Assembly (NCBI GenBank): GCA_017624915.1
Contig: JAGAMC010000041.1
Location: 1 to 60,011 of the forward strand
Reading direction: 5' to 3'
Length of the DNA: 60,011 bases
Source of the DNA: Oscillospiraceae bacterium
Lineage (GTDB): Bacteria > Bacillota > Clostridia > Oscillospirales > Oscillospiraceae
The notes beneath the pieces were generated by a model, which made no database searches, was not told where the DNA came from, and saw nothing but the letters and a program-made list of their open reading frames with translations. Numbering within the stretch: position 1 is the stretch's first letter; each line of letters begins with the position of its first letter. The translations under genes were made by a program, and so were the position numbers. Shown here one piece after another: positions 50,167 to 59,307 of this stretch.

Positions 50167-51594
50167 TTATGCCAGCGTCAGGGTAAAGACGAACTCAGTC
50201 ACCCCGTCCTGACTGGTCACCGTGATATCCTCGTTCAGACTGCCAAGGATCGTCTTAACGATATACAGGCCAAGCCCCATCCCCTCCCGGTCCTGACTGC
50301 GGGAGTGGTCGGCCTTGTGGAACCGGTCAAACAGCAGGGGCAGCTCGTCGGCCGGGATGGTCTGACCCACATTGCGCACAGCCACATAGGCCTTGGCATC
50401 CTTTTTGAATACACGCACCGTGATGGCACTGTCCCTGTCGGCAAATTTCGCCGCATTGTCCACCAGGTTATAGCACACCTGTGTAATGGCATCCGGCTCG
50501 CCCCAGACCATAACAGGCTCCTCCGGCATCTGGGTCTGTACATCCAGTCCGCACCGGGTGATCTTGCCCTCCAGACTGACCAGCACACGCAGCATGATCT
50601 CGCTGATATCAAACTGCTCCTGGGCCGTAACGCTCTCACTGAGAGCCTTCAGGCGGGACAGATCCAGCATCCTGCGCACCAGGCGGGACAGTCTGCGGGT
50701 CTCCGCGGCGATGACCTGCAGGAATTCCCGCTCCCGCTCAGGCGGGATGGTTCCATCCAGGATCCCGTCGGCAAAGCCAGCGATGGTGGTCATGGGCGTC
50801 TTGAGTTCGTGGGAGACGTTGGCAATAAATTCGTTGCGCTGATTCTCCGACTTTTCCAGAGAGTTTGCCATGTTGTTGAAGGCTTCCGCCAGCGCGCCCA
50901 CCTCGTCCTTCCGGCTCTCATAGCCCCGGATGCGCACGGAAAAGTCACCGTGCCCGAATTTCCGGGCCGCCTCGGCGATCTCATTCAGGGGCCTGACCTG
51001 CCTTGCGGAGGTGATGGTGCTTGCCACGATGGAGATCATCAGCACCACGATGGCGGTAAAGAAGAAAATGTCCGACATGGCCCGCCACAGTTGGGAGATT
51101 CCCTGAGCGCCGGTGGATACCAGCACCACGCCGCGCACCACCTGTATTCCGCCCACCTCGGCGTATACGGGGACCGCCGCCAGAAACCGGCTCTCCCCGT
51201 AAATGCCCCCCAGTGGGGTCATGCCCATAAATTCACCCCGGTCCGTCACCTGAGTGACCACGCTCTGGGGCACTTTTTCGTCGTACTGGTAGCGCTTGAC
51301 ACCGTCGGTGGCATAGACGATCTCGCCCGTAGTCTCGGACAGCATCACATGTGCGCCGGAGATCTGGGCCAGAGAGGCCACATACAGCTGGAAATATCTG
51401 TCCCGAATGTTCCCCTGCTCCAGATAGCTGCCGGTAAAATCGGCGATGTACTGAGCGTTGCGCAGCATGCTGTCCTTCTTGTCCTCAATGACATATCGGT
51501 AGGACAGCAGGGTAAAGGCCGCCGACAACAGGGAAAAGGAGAAAAACACGACCCCCAGCATCACTGCCAGCTGCCGCTTATAAAGTGTTTTCAC
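50167..51594 (-). CDS. sensor histidine kinase
   Basis: A 475-residue membrane kinase: TM1 (about 9-31), an extracytoplasmic domain of ~140 residues, TM2 (about 174-196), HAMP (200-250), HisKA with His262 in FIANVSHELKTP, and HATPase with NLVDNAAKFAD and GMGLGLYIVKTIL. There is no PAS domain, so it is not a standard WalK. The start is GTG with only a weak ribosome binding site. Between the response regulator and htrA, it may sense secretion stress, by analogy with CssS. Confidence 0.94.
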   Translation of the reverse strand: MKTLYKRQLAVMLGVVFFSFSLLSAAFTLLSYRYVIEDKKDSMLRNAQYIADFTGSYLEQGNIRDRYFQLYVASLAQISGAHVMLSETTGEIVYATDGVKRYQYDEKVPQSVVTQVTDRGEFMGMTPLGGIYGESRFLAAVPVYAEVGGIQVVRGVVLVSTGAQGISQLWRAMSDIFFFTAIVVLMISIVASTITSARQVRPLNEIAEAARKFGHGDFSVRIRGYESRKDEVGALAEAFNNMANSLEKSENQRNEFIANVSHELKTPMTTIAGFADGILDGTIPPEREREFLQVIAAETRRLSRLVRRMLDLSRLKALSESVTAQEQFDISEIMLRVLVSLEGKITRCGLDVQTQMPEEPVMVWGEPDAITQVCYNLVDNAAKFADRDSAITVRVFKKDAKAYVAVRNVGQTIPADELPLLFDRFHKADHSRSQDREGMGLGLYIVKTILGSLNEDITVTSQDGVTEFVFTLTLA

Positions 51595-51626
51595 CGGGGG
51601 TCACCACTCTTTCCAAAAAATCAAAG

Positions 51627-52319
51627 TCAGCCAACGACCTCAAACTTGTAGCCCACGCCCCAAACAGTCTTCAGGCACCAGCGTTCCGACACGCCTTCCA
51701 GCTTCTCCCGCAGGCGCTTGATATGCACGTCCACCGTGCGGCTGTCACCAAAGTAGTCAAAGCCCCACACCTCATCCAGCAGCTGATTGCGGGTAAACAC
51801 CCTGTTGGGAGAGGCGGCCAGATGGAACAGCAGCTCCAGTTCCTTGGGCGGGGTGTCCACCCGCTGTCCGTCCACCAAAAGCTCATAGGCATCCAGATTG
51901 ATGGTCAGCTTGTCAAAGGACAGCCGCTTCTCTGTGCTTTCCTCATCCGGGCCCACCCGGCGCAGTACGGCGTGGATCCGTGCCAGCACCTCTTTCATCT
52001 CGAAGGGCTTGACGATATAGTCGTCCGCTCCGCTCTCCAGACCGGATACTCTGTCCTCCACTTCGCCCTTGGCCGTCAGCATAATGACCGGCGTGGCGCT
52101 CTCCTCCCGGATCTTCCTGAGCACCCCCCAGCCGTCCATGACGGGCAGCATGATGTCCAGCAGCACAAGGTCGGGCTGGAAGCCCCGAAACATCTCCACA
52201 CCCTTTCCCCCATCCCGGGCAACGCAGGTCTCAAAGCCCTCCTTCTCCAGATAGAGGTGGAGCAGCTGCGCAATATTACTGTCATCTTCGATGATCAGAA
52301 CTTTTCTGGCCATAAACAC
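51627..52319 (-). CDS. OmpR/PhoB-family response regulator
   Basis: A 230-residue response regulator. The receiver has the acidic pair EDD, the phosphoacceptor Asp55 (LLDIMLP), Thr in MLTAKG and Lys in VKPFE. The winged-helix DNA-binding domain ends with DSRTVDVHIKRLREKL and the VWGVGYKF turn. The start is either GTG (six bases after AAAGG) or the ATG two codons later. The operon continues with the kinase 32 bases on and then htrA, which may be its target. Confidence 0.95.
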   Translation of the reverse strand: MFMARKVLIIEDDSNIAQLLHLYLEKEGFETCVARDGGKGVEMFRGFQPDLVLLDIMLPVMDGWGVLRKIREESATPVIMLTAKGEVEDRVSGLESGADDYIVKPFEMKEVLARIHAVLRRVGPDEESTEKRLSFDKLTINLDAYELLVDGQRVDTPPKELELLFHLAASPNRVFTRNQLLDEVWGFDYFGDSRTVDVHIKRLREKLEGVSERWCLKTVWGVGYKFEVVG

Positions 52320-52391
52320 ACCAAACCTTTCTTTGGTCTTTATGCTCCTATTATAGCCTGTAGCGTATAAGATGGGTGAATAATCTGTAAA

Positions 52392-53570
52392 TTACCCCTC
52401 TTTGCACTCCACAAAGGACCGCTCCACCTGTATTACGGCATAATACTTGTCTGACAGCCCGCCGATGCGCTCGGTCAGTTCCTGCCGCACCTGCCCATCG
52501 CTCATCCGGAAGCTGTAGGGCACCACCAGATCGAAGAGCAGGTTGGTGTGGATGGGCCCGGCGGTGGTGCGGAAATCGTGGATGGACAACCGGGGGTCGA
52601 TCTGCTTTGCCAGCCCCTCCACCTGCATGCGCAGCTGCTCTGTATGCTCATCCCTGACCACCGGGTCCATGTGTATGACCGTCTCAATACCGTTGCGCTG
52701 CTTCAGTTCCCGCTCAATGTGGTCGATCACGTCATGGATGGTCAGCAGGTCGCCGTCAGCCGGCACCTCGGCGTGGAACGACATCATGGCCCGGCCCGGG
52801 CCGTAATCGTGGTACACCAGATCGTGGATGCCCAAAATGTGGGGATGCTCTACCACGAGCCTGTCAATGTCCCGGGCCAACTCCGGGTCCATGGGCCTGC
52901 CCAGAAGCGGGTCGATCGTCTCCTTAGCCGCCTGAAAGCCCGCCCGGAAAATGATACAGGCCACCAGCAGCCCCATATAGCCGTCAACGGAGATCTGAAG
53001 CCAGCGGGCCGCAAGTCCGCTCACCAGCACCAGCGCCGTGGCCGCCGCATCAGACAGGGAGTCTGCCGCCGTGGCAGCCATGGCAGCCGAGCCGAGCCTC
53101 CGGCCCAGCGTGCGGTTAAAACGATACAGCCACAGCTTGACCAGAACCGCCGCGCCCAGAATCGCGCAGGACACAACGGAAAATTCCACATCCTGCGGGT
53201 AAAAGATCTTTTTCACAGACGCCTTGCCCAGCTCAAAGCCCACCAGCAGTATGGCCAGCGATACCACCAGCCCCGCCAGATACTCCATGCGCCCGTGACC
53301 GAAGGGATGCTCCTCATCGGCATCCTGTCCGGCCAGATGGAAGCCCACCAGCGTCACGATGGCAGTGCCCGCATCGGACAGGTTGTTGAATGCGTCAGCC
53401 ACCACCGCCACCGAAGCGCTCATCAGCCCCGCCAGCAGCTTTCCCGCGAACAGCAGCAGATTGGCGCCGATCCCAACGGCGCCCGCCAGACGGCCATACT
53501 GCTGACGCACCCGGGGGTCGCTTACCTGTTCCGGCGTGCGCACAAACCACTTGATCAGCCTTTGCGTCAT
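52392..53570 (-). CDS. CDF-family cation efflux protein
   Basis: A cation diffusion facilitator: six membrane segments (residues ~30-220) with the two HxxxD/DxxxD-type metal sites (ADAFNNLSDAGTA in TM2; TAADSLSDAAATAL in TM5) and a His-rich loop (HPFGHGRMEY). The C-terminal cytoplasmic domain (about 225-392) has further His/Asp residues. Metals may be Zn, Mn, Co or Fe. Length 392 is longer than the ~300-residue norm because of an extended C-terminal domain. Confidence 0.92.
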   Translation of the reverse strand: MTQRLIKWFVRTPEQVSDPRVRQQYGRLAGAVGIGANLLLFAGKLLAGLMSASVAVVADAFNNLSDAGTAIVTLVGFHLAGQDADEEHPFGHGRMEYLAGLVVSLAILLVGFELGKASVKKIFYPQDVEFSVVSCAILGAAVLVKLWLYRFNRTLGRRLGSAAMAATAADSLSDAAATALVLVSGLAARWLQISVDGYMGLLVACIIFRAGFQAAKETIDPLLGRPMDPELARDIDRLVVEHPHILGIHDLVYHDYGPGRAMMSFHAEVPADGDLLTIHDVIDHIERELKQRNGIETVIHMDPVVRDEHTEQLRMQVEGLAKQIDPRLSIHDFRTTAGPIHTNLLFDLVVPYSFRMSDGQVRQELTERIGGLSDKYYAVIQVERSFVECKEG

Positions 53571-53611
53571 ACTTATCCCTCCATTGCCGGCATCTGCCCG
53601 ACAGCAGGTTT

Positions 53612-53640
53612 ATTATCCCATGCCCGGTCCGTACCGTCAA
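53612..53640 (-). promoter_or_regulatory. CDF gene promoter
   Basis: TTGACG and GATAAT on the minus strand with a 17-base spacer. Confidence 0.65.
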
Positions 53641-53768
53641 GTGTTCACAAAACGTTCACGGCGCGGTCACGATTTTTCCTCATTCTTTATGTATCATATC
53701 TATGGACGCACGAGCACGTCCCGTTCATAGTGCTGATGACTGATTCCTTTCTCTCTCCTTTACAACAA

Positions 53769-53806
53769 GCAGGCAGCGCCGCCGGTTCTCCGGCGGCGCT
53801 GCCTGC
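53769..53806 (-). terminator. long GC-rich hairpin after tyrA
   Basis: Perfect 17-bp stem (GCAGGCAGCGCCGCCGG and complement) with a TTCT loop, three bases past the tyrA stop; downstream sequence is only mildly T-rich. The 120 bases between it and the CDF promoter show nothing else recognisable. Confidence 0.7.
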
Positions 53807-53808
53807 AT

Positions 53809-54675
53809 TTATCCGGGCCGTTTTCTCTTCTCTTCTTCACGGTTCATGGCCCGTTTCCGGGCCGAGGAGTATTCCAGCTTCTGCGCCAGCACGCTGCGAT
53901 CTGCGCAGCGCAGTGCACTGCGATATGCCCCTATATTCTGCTCCAACCGTTCCAGCGCCTGATCCAGTGCATCCGCATTGAGCGAAAACAGCTGCGTCCA
54001 CAACGGAACATCCAGTGCCGCTACCCGGGTACAGCCCCGGAAGGAATCCCCCTCAAAACCCATAAACTCAAACAGTTGGGGATCGTCACAAACCGATACG
54101 GCAATAATATGCATCATCTGGCTGGTGTAGGCAATGATGGCATCATGCTGCCGGGGGGTGGTGCGCACCACGTCAGAGCAGCCGATGTACGCCGCCATCC
54201 GCTCCAGCAGTGCCACCTTTTCCGGGCTGCTGTTCTCATCGGGAACAATAATATAGTGCGCGTCCCGGAACATGTGCCTGAGTGCATTCTGCACGCCGGA
54301 AAACTCTGTGCCCGCCATGGGGTGTCCGCCGATAAACTCCACTTCCGGCGGCAGCACCTGCGCCGCCTCAACGATGGCAGTCTTGACGCCGCACACATCC
54401 GTGACCAGAGCACCGGGCCTAAAGTGGTCCCGATGCTCTGCCAGAAAATCCACGATCCCCTGTGGGTGCAAACACAAAAAGACGATGTCCGCCTGCCTTA
54501 GGGCCTGTTCCGCATCAGAGGTCACCCGGTCGGCCACATGATTCTCCGCCGCAAAGCGCAGGGTAGGCTGGCTGACGTCCACGCCCACCACCTCGTGATC
54601 CTCAAACCCCTGCAGGGCCATGGCCATGGATCCGCCGATCAGGCCCAGTCCAATGATGGCAATACTCTTTGACAT
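53809..54675 (-). CDS. tyrA: prephenate dehydrogenase
   Basis: Oxidatively decarboxylates prephenate to 4-hydroxyphenylpyruvate in tyrosine synthesis. The Rossmann motif IIGLGLIGGSMA opens the protein; the dehydrogenase core has DVCGVKTAI, FIGGHPMAGTEFSG and the QHDAIIAYTSQMMHIIA helix with the catalytic His. Length 288 is typical of the domain without an ACT regulatory module. It has its own promoter within the 3' end of the upstream gene and is not beside other aromatic genes. Confidence 0.94.
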   Translation of the reverse strand: MSKSIAIIGLGLIGGSMAMALQGFEDHEVVGVDVSQPTLRFAAENHVADRVTSDAEQALRQADIVFLCLHPQGIVDFLAEHRDHFRPGALVTDVCGVKTAIVEAAQVLPPEVEFIGGHPMAGTEFSGVQNALRHMFRDAHYIIVPDENSSPEKVALLERMAAYIGCSDVVRTTPRQHDAIIAYTSQMMHIIAVSVCDDPQLFEFMGFEGDSFRGCTRVAALDVPLWTQLFSLNADALDQALERLEQNIGAYRSALRCADRSVLAQKLEYSSARKRAMNREEEKRKRPG

Positions 54676-54714
54676 AACAAGTGCTCCTCCCCGGCAGATC
54701 CTGCCGCCGGAAAT

Positions 54715-54743
54715 ACTTTAGCACTTTTATCCAATAAAGTCAA
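54715..54743 (-). promoter_or_regulatory. tyrA promoter
   Basis: TTGACT and TAAAGT on the minus strand with a 17-base spacer; its -35 overlaps the last codon of the deacetylase gene. Confidence 0.65.
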
Positions 54744-55549
54744 CCCTGTGTTTTTCCCGGTGCCCGGCGGTATACCTGTCCCGGTGCCGGCTCACAGCCC
54801 CGGCTCTCCAGCAGCTCACGCACCGTGACAAAGCGGTAGCCCTGTTCCCGCAGGGTGTCTACTGCTGTCAGCGCCGCCTCCACCGAGGAGGGGTAAATGT
54901 CGTGCATCAGGATAATATCTCCGTCGCGGGTGTTATTTATAATGTGATTGGCAATGCGCTTGGCGTCCTCATCCTTCCAGTCTTCCGGATCCACTGACCA
55001 CAGCACCACGGGGCTGTCCGCCCACGCAAGGGCGTTCTCATCCAGACTTCCGTAAGGCGGGCGCAGCCACAGGTCCTGTTCCCCCAGCATGCTGTACAGC
55101 AGCCGGCGCATCCCCTCCACCTGCCACTGGAACTCCTCCTGTGCAAGCCCATCCACCTGCACATGCTCCAGCGTATGAACGCCGATCTGATGCCCCTCCC
55201 CGGCGATACGATGTACCAGGCCGGGAGCATAATTGATCTGAGTCCCTACCAGAAAAAAGGTGGCTTTCACTCCCCGCTGTTTCAGCCCGTCCAGCAGCTC
55301 CGCTGTGTGTTCGGGATGAGGGCCGTCGTCAAAGGTAAGGCACACCAGCTTCTCCCCGGGCGCAGGCTCCGGGATGTTCATTTTCAGTTCCGAGGAACTG
55401 TGCACGCCCGCAGGCGGCATCTGCATCAGACCGGCCACCACCAAAATACCAATCAGGATCATCCGCCACACCAGTTCCGGCTGCCGCCAGCCTCTCATCC
55501 GCTCACCCGCTCTTTCATGCATTTGCATTTCGTCTTTCAGTATATGCAC
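54740..55549 (-). CDS. polysaccharide deacetylase (NodB domain)
   Basis: A membrane-anchored NodB-type deacetylase acting on wall or surface glycans. One membrane helix (about 28-45) is followed by the domain with catalytic TFDDGPHPEHT, VHTLEHVQVD (the metal His pair), LRPPYGSLDE and LMHDIYPSS. Length is about 269. The start is uncertain: a GTG is annotated, with ATGs at residues 8, 10 and 18, none with a good ribosome binding site. No promoter could be fixed. Confidence 0.88.
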   Translation of the reverse strand: MHILKDEMQMHERAGERMRGWRQPELVWRMILIGILVVAGLMQMPPAGVHSSSELKMNIPEPAPGEKLVCLTFDDGPHPEHTAELLDGLKQRGVKATFFLVGTQINYAPGLVHRIAGEGHQIGVHTLEHVQVDGLAQEEFQWQVEGMRRLLYSMLGEQDLWLRPPYGSLDENALAWADSPVVLWSVDPEDWKDEDAKRIANHIINNTRDGDIILMHDIYPSSVEAALTAVDTLREQGYRFVTVRELLESRGCEPAPGQVYRRAPGKTQG

Positions 55550-55589
55550 CGGCGCGGATTTCTGCCTGTAAATTTTTGTTGTAACATGA

Positions 55590-55619
55590 AAAGCGCGGAT
55601 GCTCCTGCATCCGCGCTTT
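55590..55619 (-). terminator. rnf operon terminator
   Basis: 13-bp stem AAAGCGCGGATGC and complement with TCCT loop and TTTTC on the minus strand, 14 bases past the rnfA stop. Confidence 0.8.
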
Positions 55620-55632
55620 GGTCGTATGTTTT

Positions 55633-56217
55633 TTATGCCGTTACATTCAGACCGTAGAAGCCCATCAGCGCCAGCGCCATAAGGCCTGCCGTGATCAGCG
55701 TGATCGGCATCCCCCGGAATATCCGGGGACAGTTGTCAAAGCCGGCCTGGTCCTGCATACCCGTAAAAATGACCAGCACGATCAGCACGCCCACACCGCT
55801 GGCCGCAGCATACAGCAGTGTCTGCGGCAGGGAGTAGTTGCGCTGGGTGATGATATACGCCACACCCAGCACCGCGCAGTTGGAAAGGCTGCGGGACAAA
55901 TACTCATTCAAATGCCGGTACAGCACGGGAAACATGCTGTGCAGGGTCTTTCTGATCAGCCCGATGGCCACCGGCACGGCCAAAGCGTAGACCAGCAGTC
56001 TGAAATGCTCCAGCCCGAAGTACTCCAGCACAAAGGTGTTGGCCAGCCAGCACAGCAGGGATGTAAGCACTATGACCATGGTCTGTGCCACACCCATGTG
56101 CCATGCATCCTCCTCCGTGCGCATGGGGGCAATACCCTCACCCGCACCCAGACATTTGACCAGCACCATATTCTCCGCCAGAATGGCGATCAGCACCAAT
56201 CCGATCCCCTGGATCAT
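55633..56217 (-). CDS. rnfA: Rnf complex subunit RnfA
   Basis: An integral membrane subunit of the Rnf complex, 194 residues with six membrane segments. Landmarks are AENMVLVKCLGAGEG, SNCAVLGVAYIITQRN, LLYAAASGVGV and the family C-terminus FRGMPITLITAGLMALALMGFYGL. RnfA and RnfE are paralogues; the NCAVLGVA and FRG(x)PI blocks favour RnfA. The ATG lies eight bases after AAGGAGG. It is the last gene before the terminator, so the operon carries no RnfE or RnfB. Confidence 0.88.
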   Translation of the reverse strand: MIQGIGLVLIAILAENMVLVKCLGAGEGIAPMRTEEDAWHMGVAQTMVIVLTSLLCWLANTFVLEYFGLEHFRLLVYALAVPVAIGLIRKTLHSMFPVLYRHLNEYLSRSLSNCAVLGVAYIITQRNYSLPQTLLYAAASGVGVLIVLVIFTGMQDQAGFDNCPRIFRGMPITLITAGLMALALMGFYGLNVTA

Positions 56218-56230
56218 GTTCTTCGCCTCC

Positions 56231-57877
56231 TTACACCTGTCCGTCCACGAATTCCACGTTGGAGGAATCCAGTTGTGCGGCAATGTACAGCGCCTTATTC
56301 ACGCCGGCCGTAATGGCCCGGCAGGTATCCGTCGCGCCCGAAACCGCGTCCACCGAATTGTAACCCTGATCGCGGATGGTTCCGGACTTTCCGATATACT
56401 GCTCCAGATAGCCGCTTTCAATGGCTCCGCCGCCTATATCCGTATTTTCGCTGTGCTCTGTCACCGCGACACCGGTCACTTCGCCATTTGTATCCACGCC
56501 CACCACCACTGTGAGCATACCGCCGAAGCCCTGGACCTCCACTTCAATACAGTGGCCGATCAGCTCGTTTGCATTGTATCCGGCCAGAATACTCAGAGCC
56601 TCCTCCGCCACATAGGGCGTCTGGGTGACAAGATTGGCCGCGGGCATCACCTGCTCCAACAGCTGCCGCTGCTCCCGGCTCTCCCTGTACACGATGGCCG
56701 GACCGGTAAAGCGGTAAACGCCGCTGATGCAAACCACGCTCACCGCTGCCACCGCCGCCAGCACACCCAGTCCACGACTCCAGCTGCGGATACTGTCCAA
56801 CTGCTTTTCACCGGGCACCGTACCCTTTCCAAACAGGTCCAAATGGGGCCGGACCGGCCGCAGTCTTGCCAGCCGTGCCATCTGGCGCACAAACCATGCC
56901 CGGGTGGCACTCAGGGGTCTGATGCCAAACCGCCGGGGCAGGCCCACCCGGTCCAGCAGCCACACGCAGCAGTTCATGGTCAGAATGGCAAAACCCGCTC
57001 CGTCCGGATAAGAGCCGAAATAGCGCAGCACCACGGTCAGACAGCCGCAGCACACGCCGTACAGGATCTGTCCCCTCGGGGTGACCGGAGAGGTTGCGTA
57101 GTCAGTGGCCATGAAAATGGCGCCCAAAAGCAAGCCGCCGCTGAGCAGGTTGTAAAGCATCCAGTCTGCAGGGGCAGCTGCCCCTCTTGGAAACAGGAAG
57201 GTCAGCACAGCCACGCTGCCCAGAAAGCAGCCCGGTATGCGCCAGGAGATGACCCGGCGGCCCAAGAGGTACAGGCCGCCCAGGATCAGCATAAAAGAGG
57301 CCACCTCGCCCACAGCACCTCCGTGCTGTCCCAGCAGCATCTGCCGCAGGTCCAGCGGCGGCAGGTAGCCCAAATGGATGTAGCGCATGGGGGTGGCGGA
57401 GCTCACCGCATCCGCGCCGGCAAAGATGCCCTGCCGGTCCAGTGCGTCCACCCAAGTCGTCATCATACCCGGGAAGGACATCAGCAGCATACGGGCAGCC
57501 AGCGCCGGATTCATGAAGTTTTTTCCAAGACCGCCGTAAAACTGCTTGACCACGATGATGGCAAAGGCCCCGCCCAGCACCGGTGCCCAGTAGGGTGCGG
57601 TGACAGGCAGGCTCATGGCCAGCAGCAGGCCGGTCACGCATGCGGACAGGTCCCTGACAGTGGACGGTTTTCCCGTCCATCTGCAGTAAAGAGCCTCCCA
57701 GGCCATGCAGGAGCCAACCGATATGGCCGCCAGCACCAGTGCCCGCACACCAAACAGATATGCACCCATGCACAGGGCAGGCAGCAGCGCCACCATCACC
57801 TCCAGCATGATGCCGTCCACGGTGACCCGGTCTTTCATGCGGGGGGAGAACGGCTGCGCGCCTCGTATGTAACTCAT
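56231..57877 (-). CDS. fused RnfD-RnfG subunit
   Basis: A single 548-residue frame joining two Rnf subunits. Residues 1-325 are RnfD: membrane helices, the conserved KQFYGGLGKNFMNPALAARM block and a flavinylation-type motif ADAVSSATP (Thr162). After a ~40-residue linker, residues 368-548 are RnfG: one membrane anchor (about 370-390), then the FMN-binding domain with VAVTEHSENTDIGGGAIE and DAVSGATDT (Thr516). It overlaps rnfC by four bases (ATGA) and is followed 13 bases on by rnfA. I see no frameshift. Confidence 0.88.
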   Translation of the reverse strand: MSYIRGAQPFSPRMKDRVTVDGIMLEVMVALLPALCMGAYLFGVRALVLAAISVGSCMAWEALYCRWTGKPSTVRDLSACVTGLLLAMSLPVTAPYWAPVLGGAFAIIVVKQFYGGLGKNFMNPALAARMLLMSFPGMMTTWVDALDRQGIFAGADAVSSATPMRYIHLGYLPPLDLRQMLLGQHGGAVGEVASFMLILGGLYLLGRRVISWRIPGCFLGSVAVLTFLFPRGAAAPADWMLYNLLSGGLLLGAIFMATDYATSPVTPRGQILYGVCCGCLTVVLRYFGSYPDGAGFAILTMNCCVWLLDRVGLPRRFGIRPLSATRAWFVRQMARLARLRPVRPHLDLFGKGTVPGEKQLDSIRSWSRGLGVLAAVAAVSVVCISGVYRFTGPAIVYRESREQRQLLEQVMPAANLVTQTPYVAEEALSILAGYNANELIGHCIEVEVQGFGGMLTVVVGVDTNGEVTGVAVTEHSENTDIGGGAIESGYLEQYIGKSGTIRDQGYNSVDAVSGATDTCRAITAGVNKALYIAAQLDSSNVEFVDGQV

Positions 57878-59205
57878 AGGGTCGCCTCCTCACCTTTCCC
57901 GCTTTGTTCCACGATCTGCCGGGCCTGAGCCATGCGCTCCACCAGCGGGATGTTGGACGGGCACACATAGCTGCAGCAGCCGCAGCCCATACAATCGCCG
58001 GTGTTCAGGCGGGCCAGTTCCCGCACATCCCCGCCCAGCTTCAGTTCCTTGTCCACCAGCAGTGGCATCAGATGCATGGGGCATACGGACACACAGCGCC
58101 CGCATCGGATGCATACACTTTCTGTTTTCTGCCCCGCATGCTCCCAGTCCAGCATGCATACCACACCGTTGGTAAGTTTGGTGACCGGTACATCCAGACT
58201 CGTCTGGGTCATGCCCGCCATGGGACCGCCCACAAGGACAAGGTCCGGCTCCTCCCGCAGGCCGCCTGCGGCGCAGATCAGTTCCCGTATGGGCGTGCCG
58301 ATAGGCACCCACAGGTTGCGGGGCCGCACTACCGCCCCTCCGGTCACTGTGACCACACGGTGGGTCAGGGCGCGGCCCTGCGCCACCGCCTGATATACAG
58401 CAAAAGCAGTGGCGGCGTTAAATACCACACAGCGTACATCCACGGCAGTCCCTTCCGGAGGTACCTCCCGTCCCGTCACCGCTTTGACCACCTGCTTCTC
58501 CGCACCAAGGGGGTAGCGGGAGGGCACGGTGCAGACACGGCAGGGCAGCCCACGGCGCTTGGAGGTGCGTTCCAGCACCTCAACTGCGTTGAGCTTGTTT
58601 CCCTCCACCGCCACAACGCCGTTGCGTACGCCTGCGGCCTTCATCAGGATCTGCAGGCCCGTGAGGACCCCCTCAGCCTGTTCCAGCAGCAGTCGGTGGT
58701 CCGCGGTGATATAGGGCTCGCTCTCTGCAGCATTGATAATCAGGGTGTTCGCCCGGCCCCGGGCACGCAGCAGCTTTTCCGCCGTGGAATACCCGCCGCC
58801 GCCCATACCTACCACGCCCGCTGCGGCAATGCGCTCCAGAATCTCCCGTTCGGACAGCTGGGTGTAATCCGCCTGTTTCGGCGCACCCTGCCACAAAGTC
58901 TGCTTCCCATCATTGCGAATAACGACGGACAGCACCGGCCGGCCGCAGGGATTGGCTCTGGGCTCCACGGCAGTCACCTGCCCGGACACGCTGGCGTGAA
59001 TGACCGTATCCTGCCCACGGGCCACAGGCTGTCCCACAGCCACCGGCTGACCGGCGGAAACCACAGGCTGGCAGGGCTCGCCGGCATGCATGGAAACGGG
59101 GATGACCACCTCTTCCGGCTCCATATCCAAAAGGGCCAGCGGCTTGCGCTGGCTTCCATGCTTGCGGCCCTCCAGATGCACGCCGCCGAAAATAAAATGC
59201 AACAT
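57874..59205 (-). CDS. rnfC: Rnf complex subunit RnfC
   Basis: The peripheral NADH-dehydrogenase-like Rnf subunit, 443 residues, with an N-terminal barrel-sandwich domain (FGGVHLEGRK), a nucleotide-binding region (GMGGGGYSTAEKL, NAAESEPYITADHRLLLE), and two 4Fe-4S clusters (CIRCGRCVSVCP, CMGCGCCSYVCP). The usual GxGGAGFPT reads GMGGGGYST and the usual ECEPY reads ESEPY. The ATG follows GGAGG by nine bases. It is first gene of the rnfC-DG-A operon. Confidence 0.9.
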   Translation of the reverse strand: MLHFIFGGVHLEGRKHGSQRKPLALLDMEPEEVVIPVSMHAGEPCQPVVSAGQPVAVGQPVARGQDTVIHASVSGQVTAVEPRANPCGRPVLSVVIRNDGKQTLWQGAPKQADYTQLSEREILERIAAAGVVGMGGGGYSTAEKLLRARGRANTLIINAAESEPYITADHRLLLEQAEGVLTGLQILMKAAGVRNGVVAVEGNKLNAVEVLERTSKRRGLPCRVCTVPSRYPLGAEKQVVKAVTGREVPPEGTAVDVRCVVFNAATAFAVYQAVAQGRALTHRVVTVTGGAVVRPRNLWVPIGTPIRELICAAGGLREEPDLVLVGGPMAGMTQTSLDVPVTKLTNGVVCMLDWEHAGQKTESVCIRCGRCVSVCPMHLMPLLVDKELKLGGDVRELARLNTGDCMGCGCCSYVCPSNIPLVERMAQARQIVEQSGKGEEATL

Positions 59206-59307
59206 GGCTTCTGACCTCCCTCCGCACGCCGCAATCGGGCGTGCCGGTCAAATATCTCACATTGAGGCACAAAGTTCGCCCCAAAGCGTATCTTTCTTCA
59301 ATTTTAT

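Noticed and set aside
49168-51651. 827-codon plus-strand open frame
   Set aside because: It spans htrA and the histidine kinase in antisense; both real proteins show intact catalytic motifs.
56036-57928. 630-codon plus-strand open frame
   Set aside because: Antisense shadow of the rnfDG fusion, with no domain signature.
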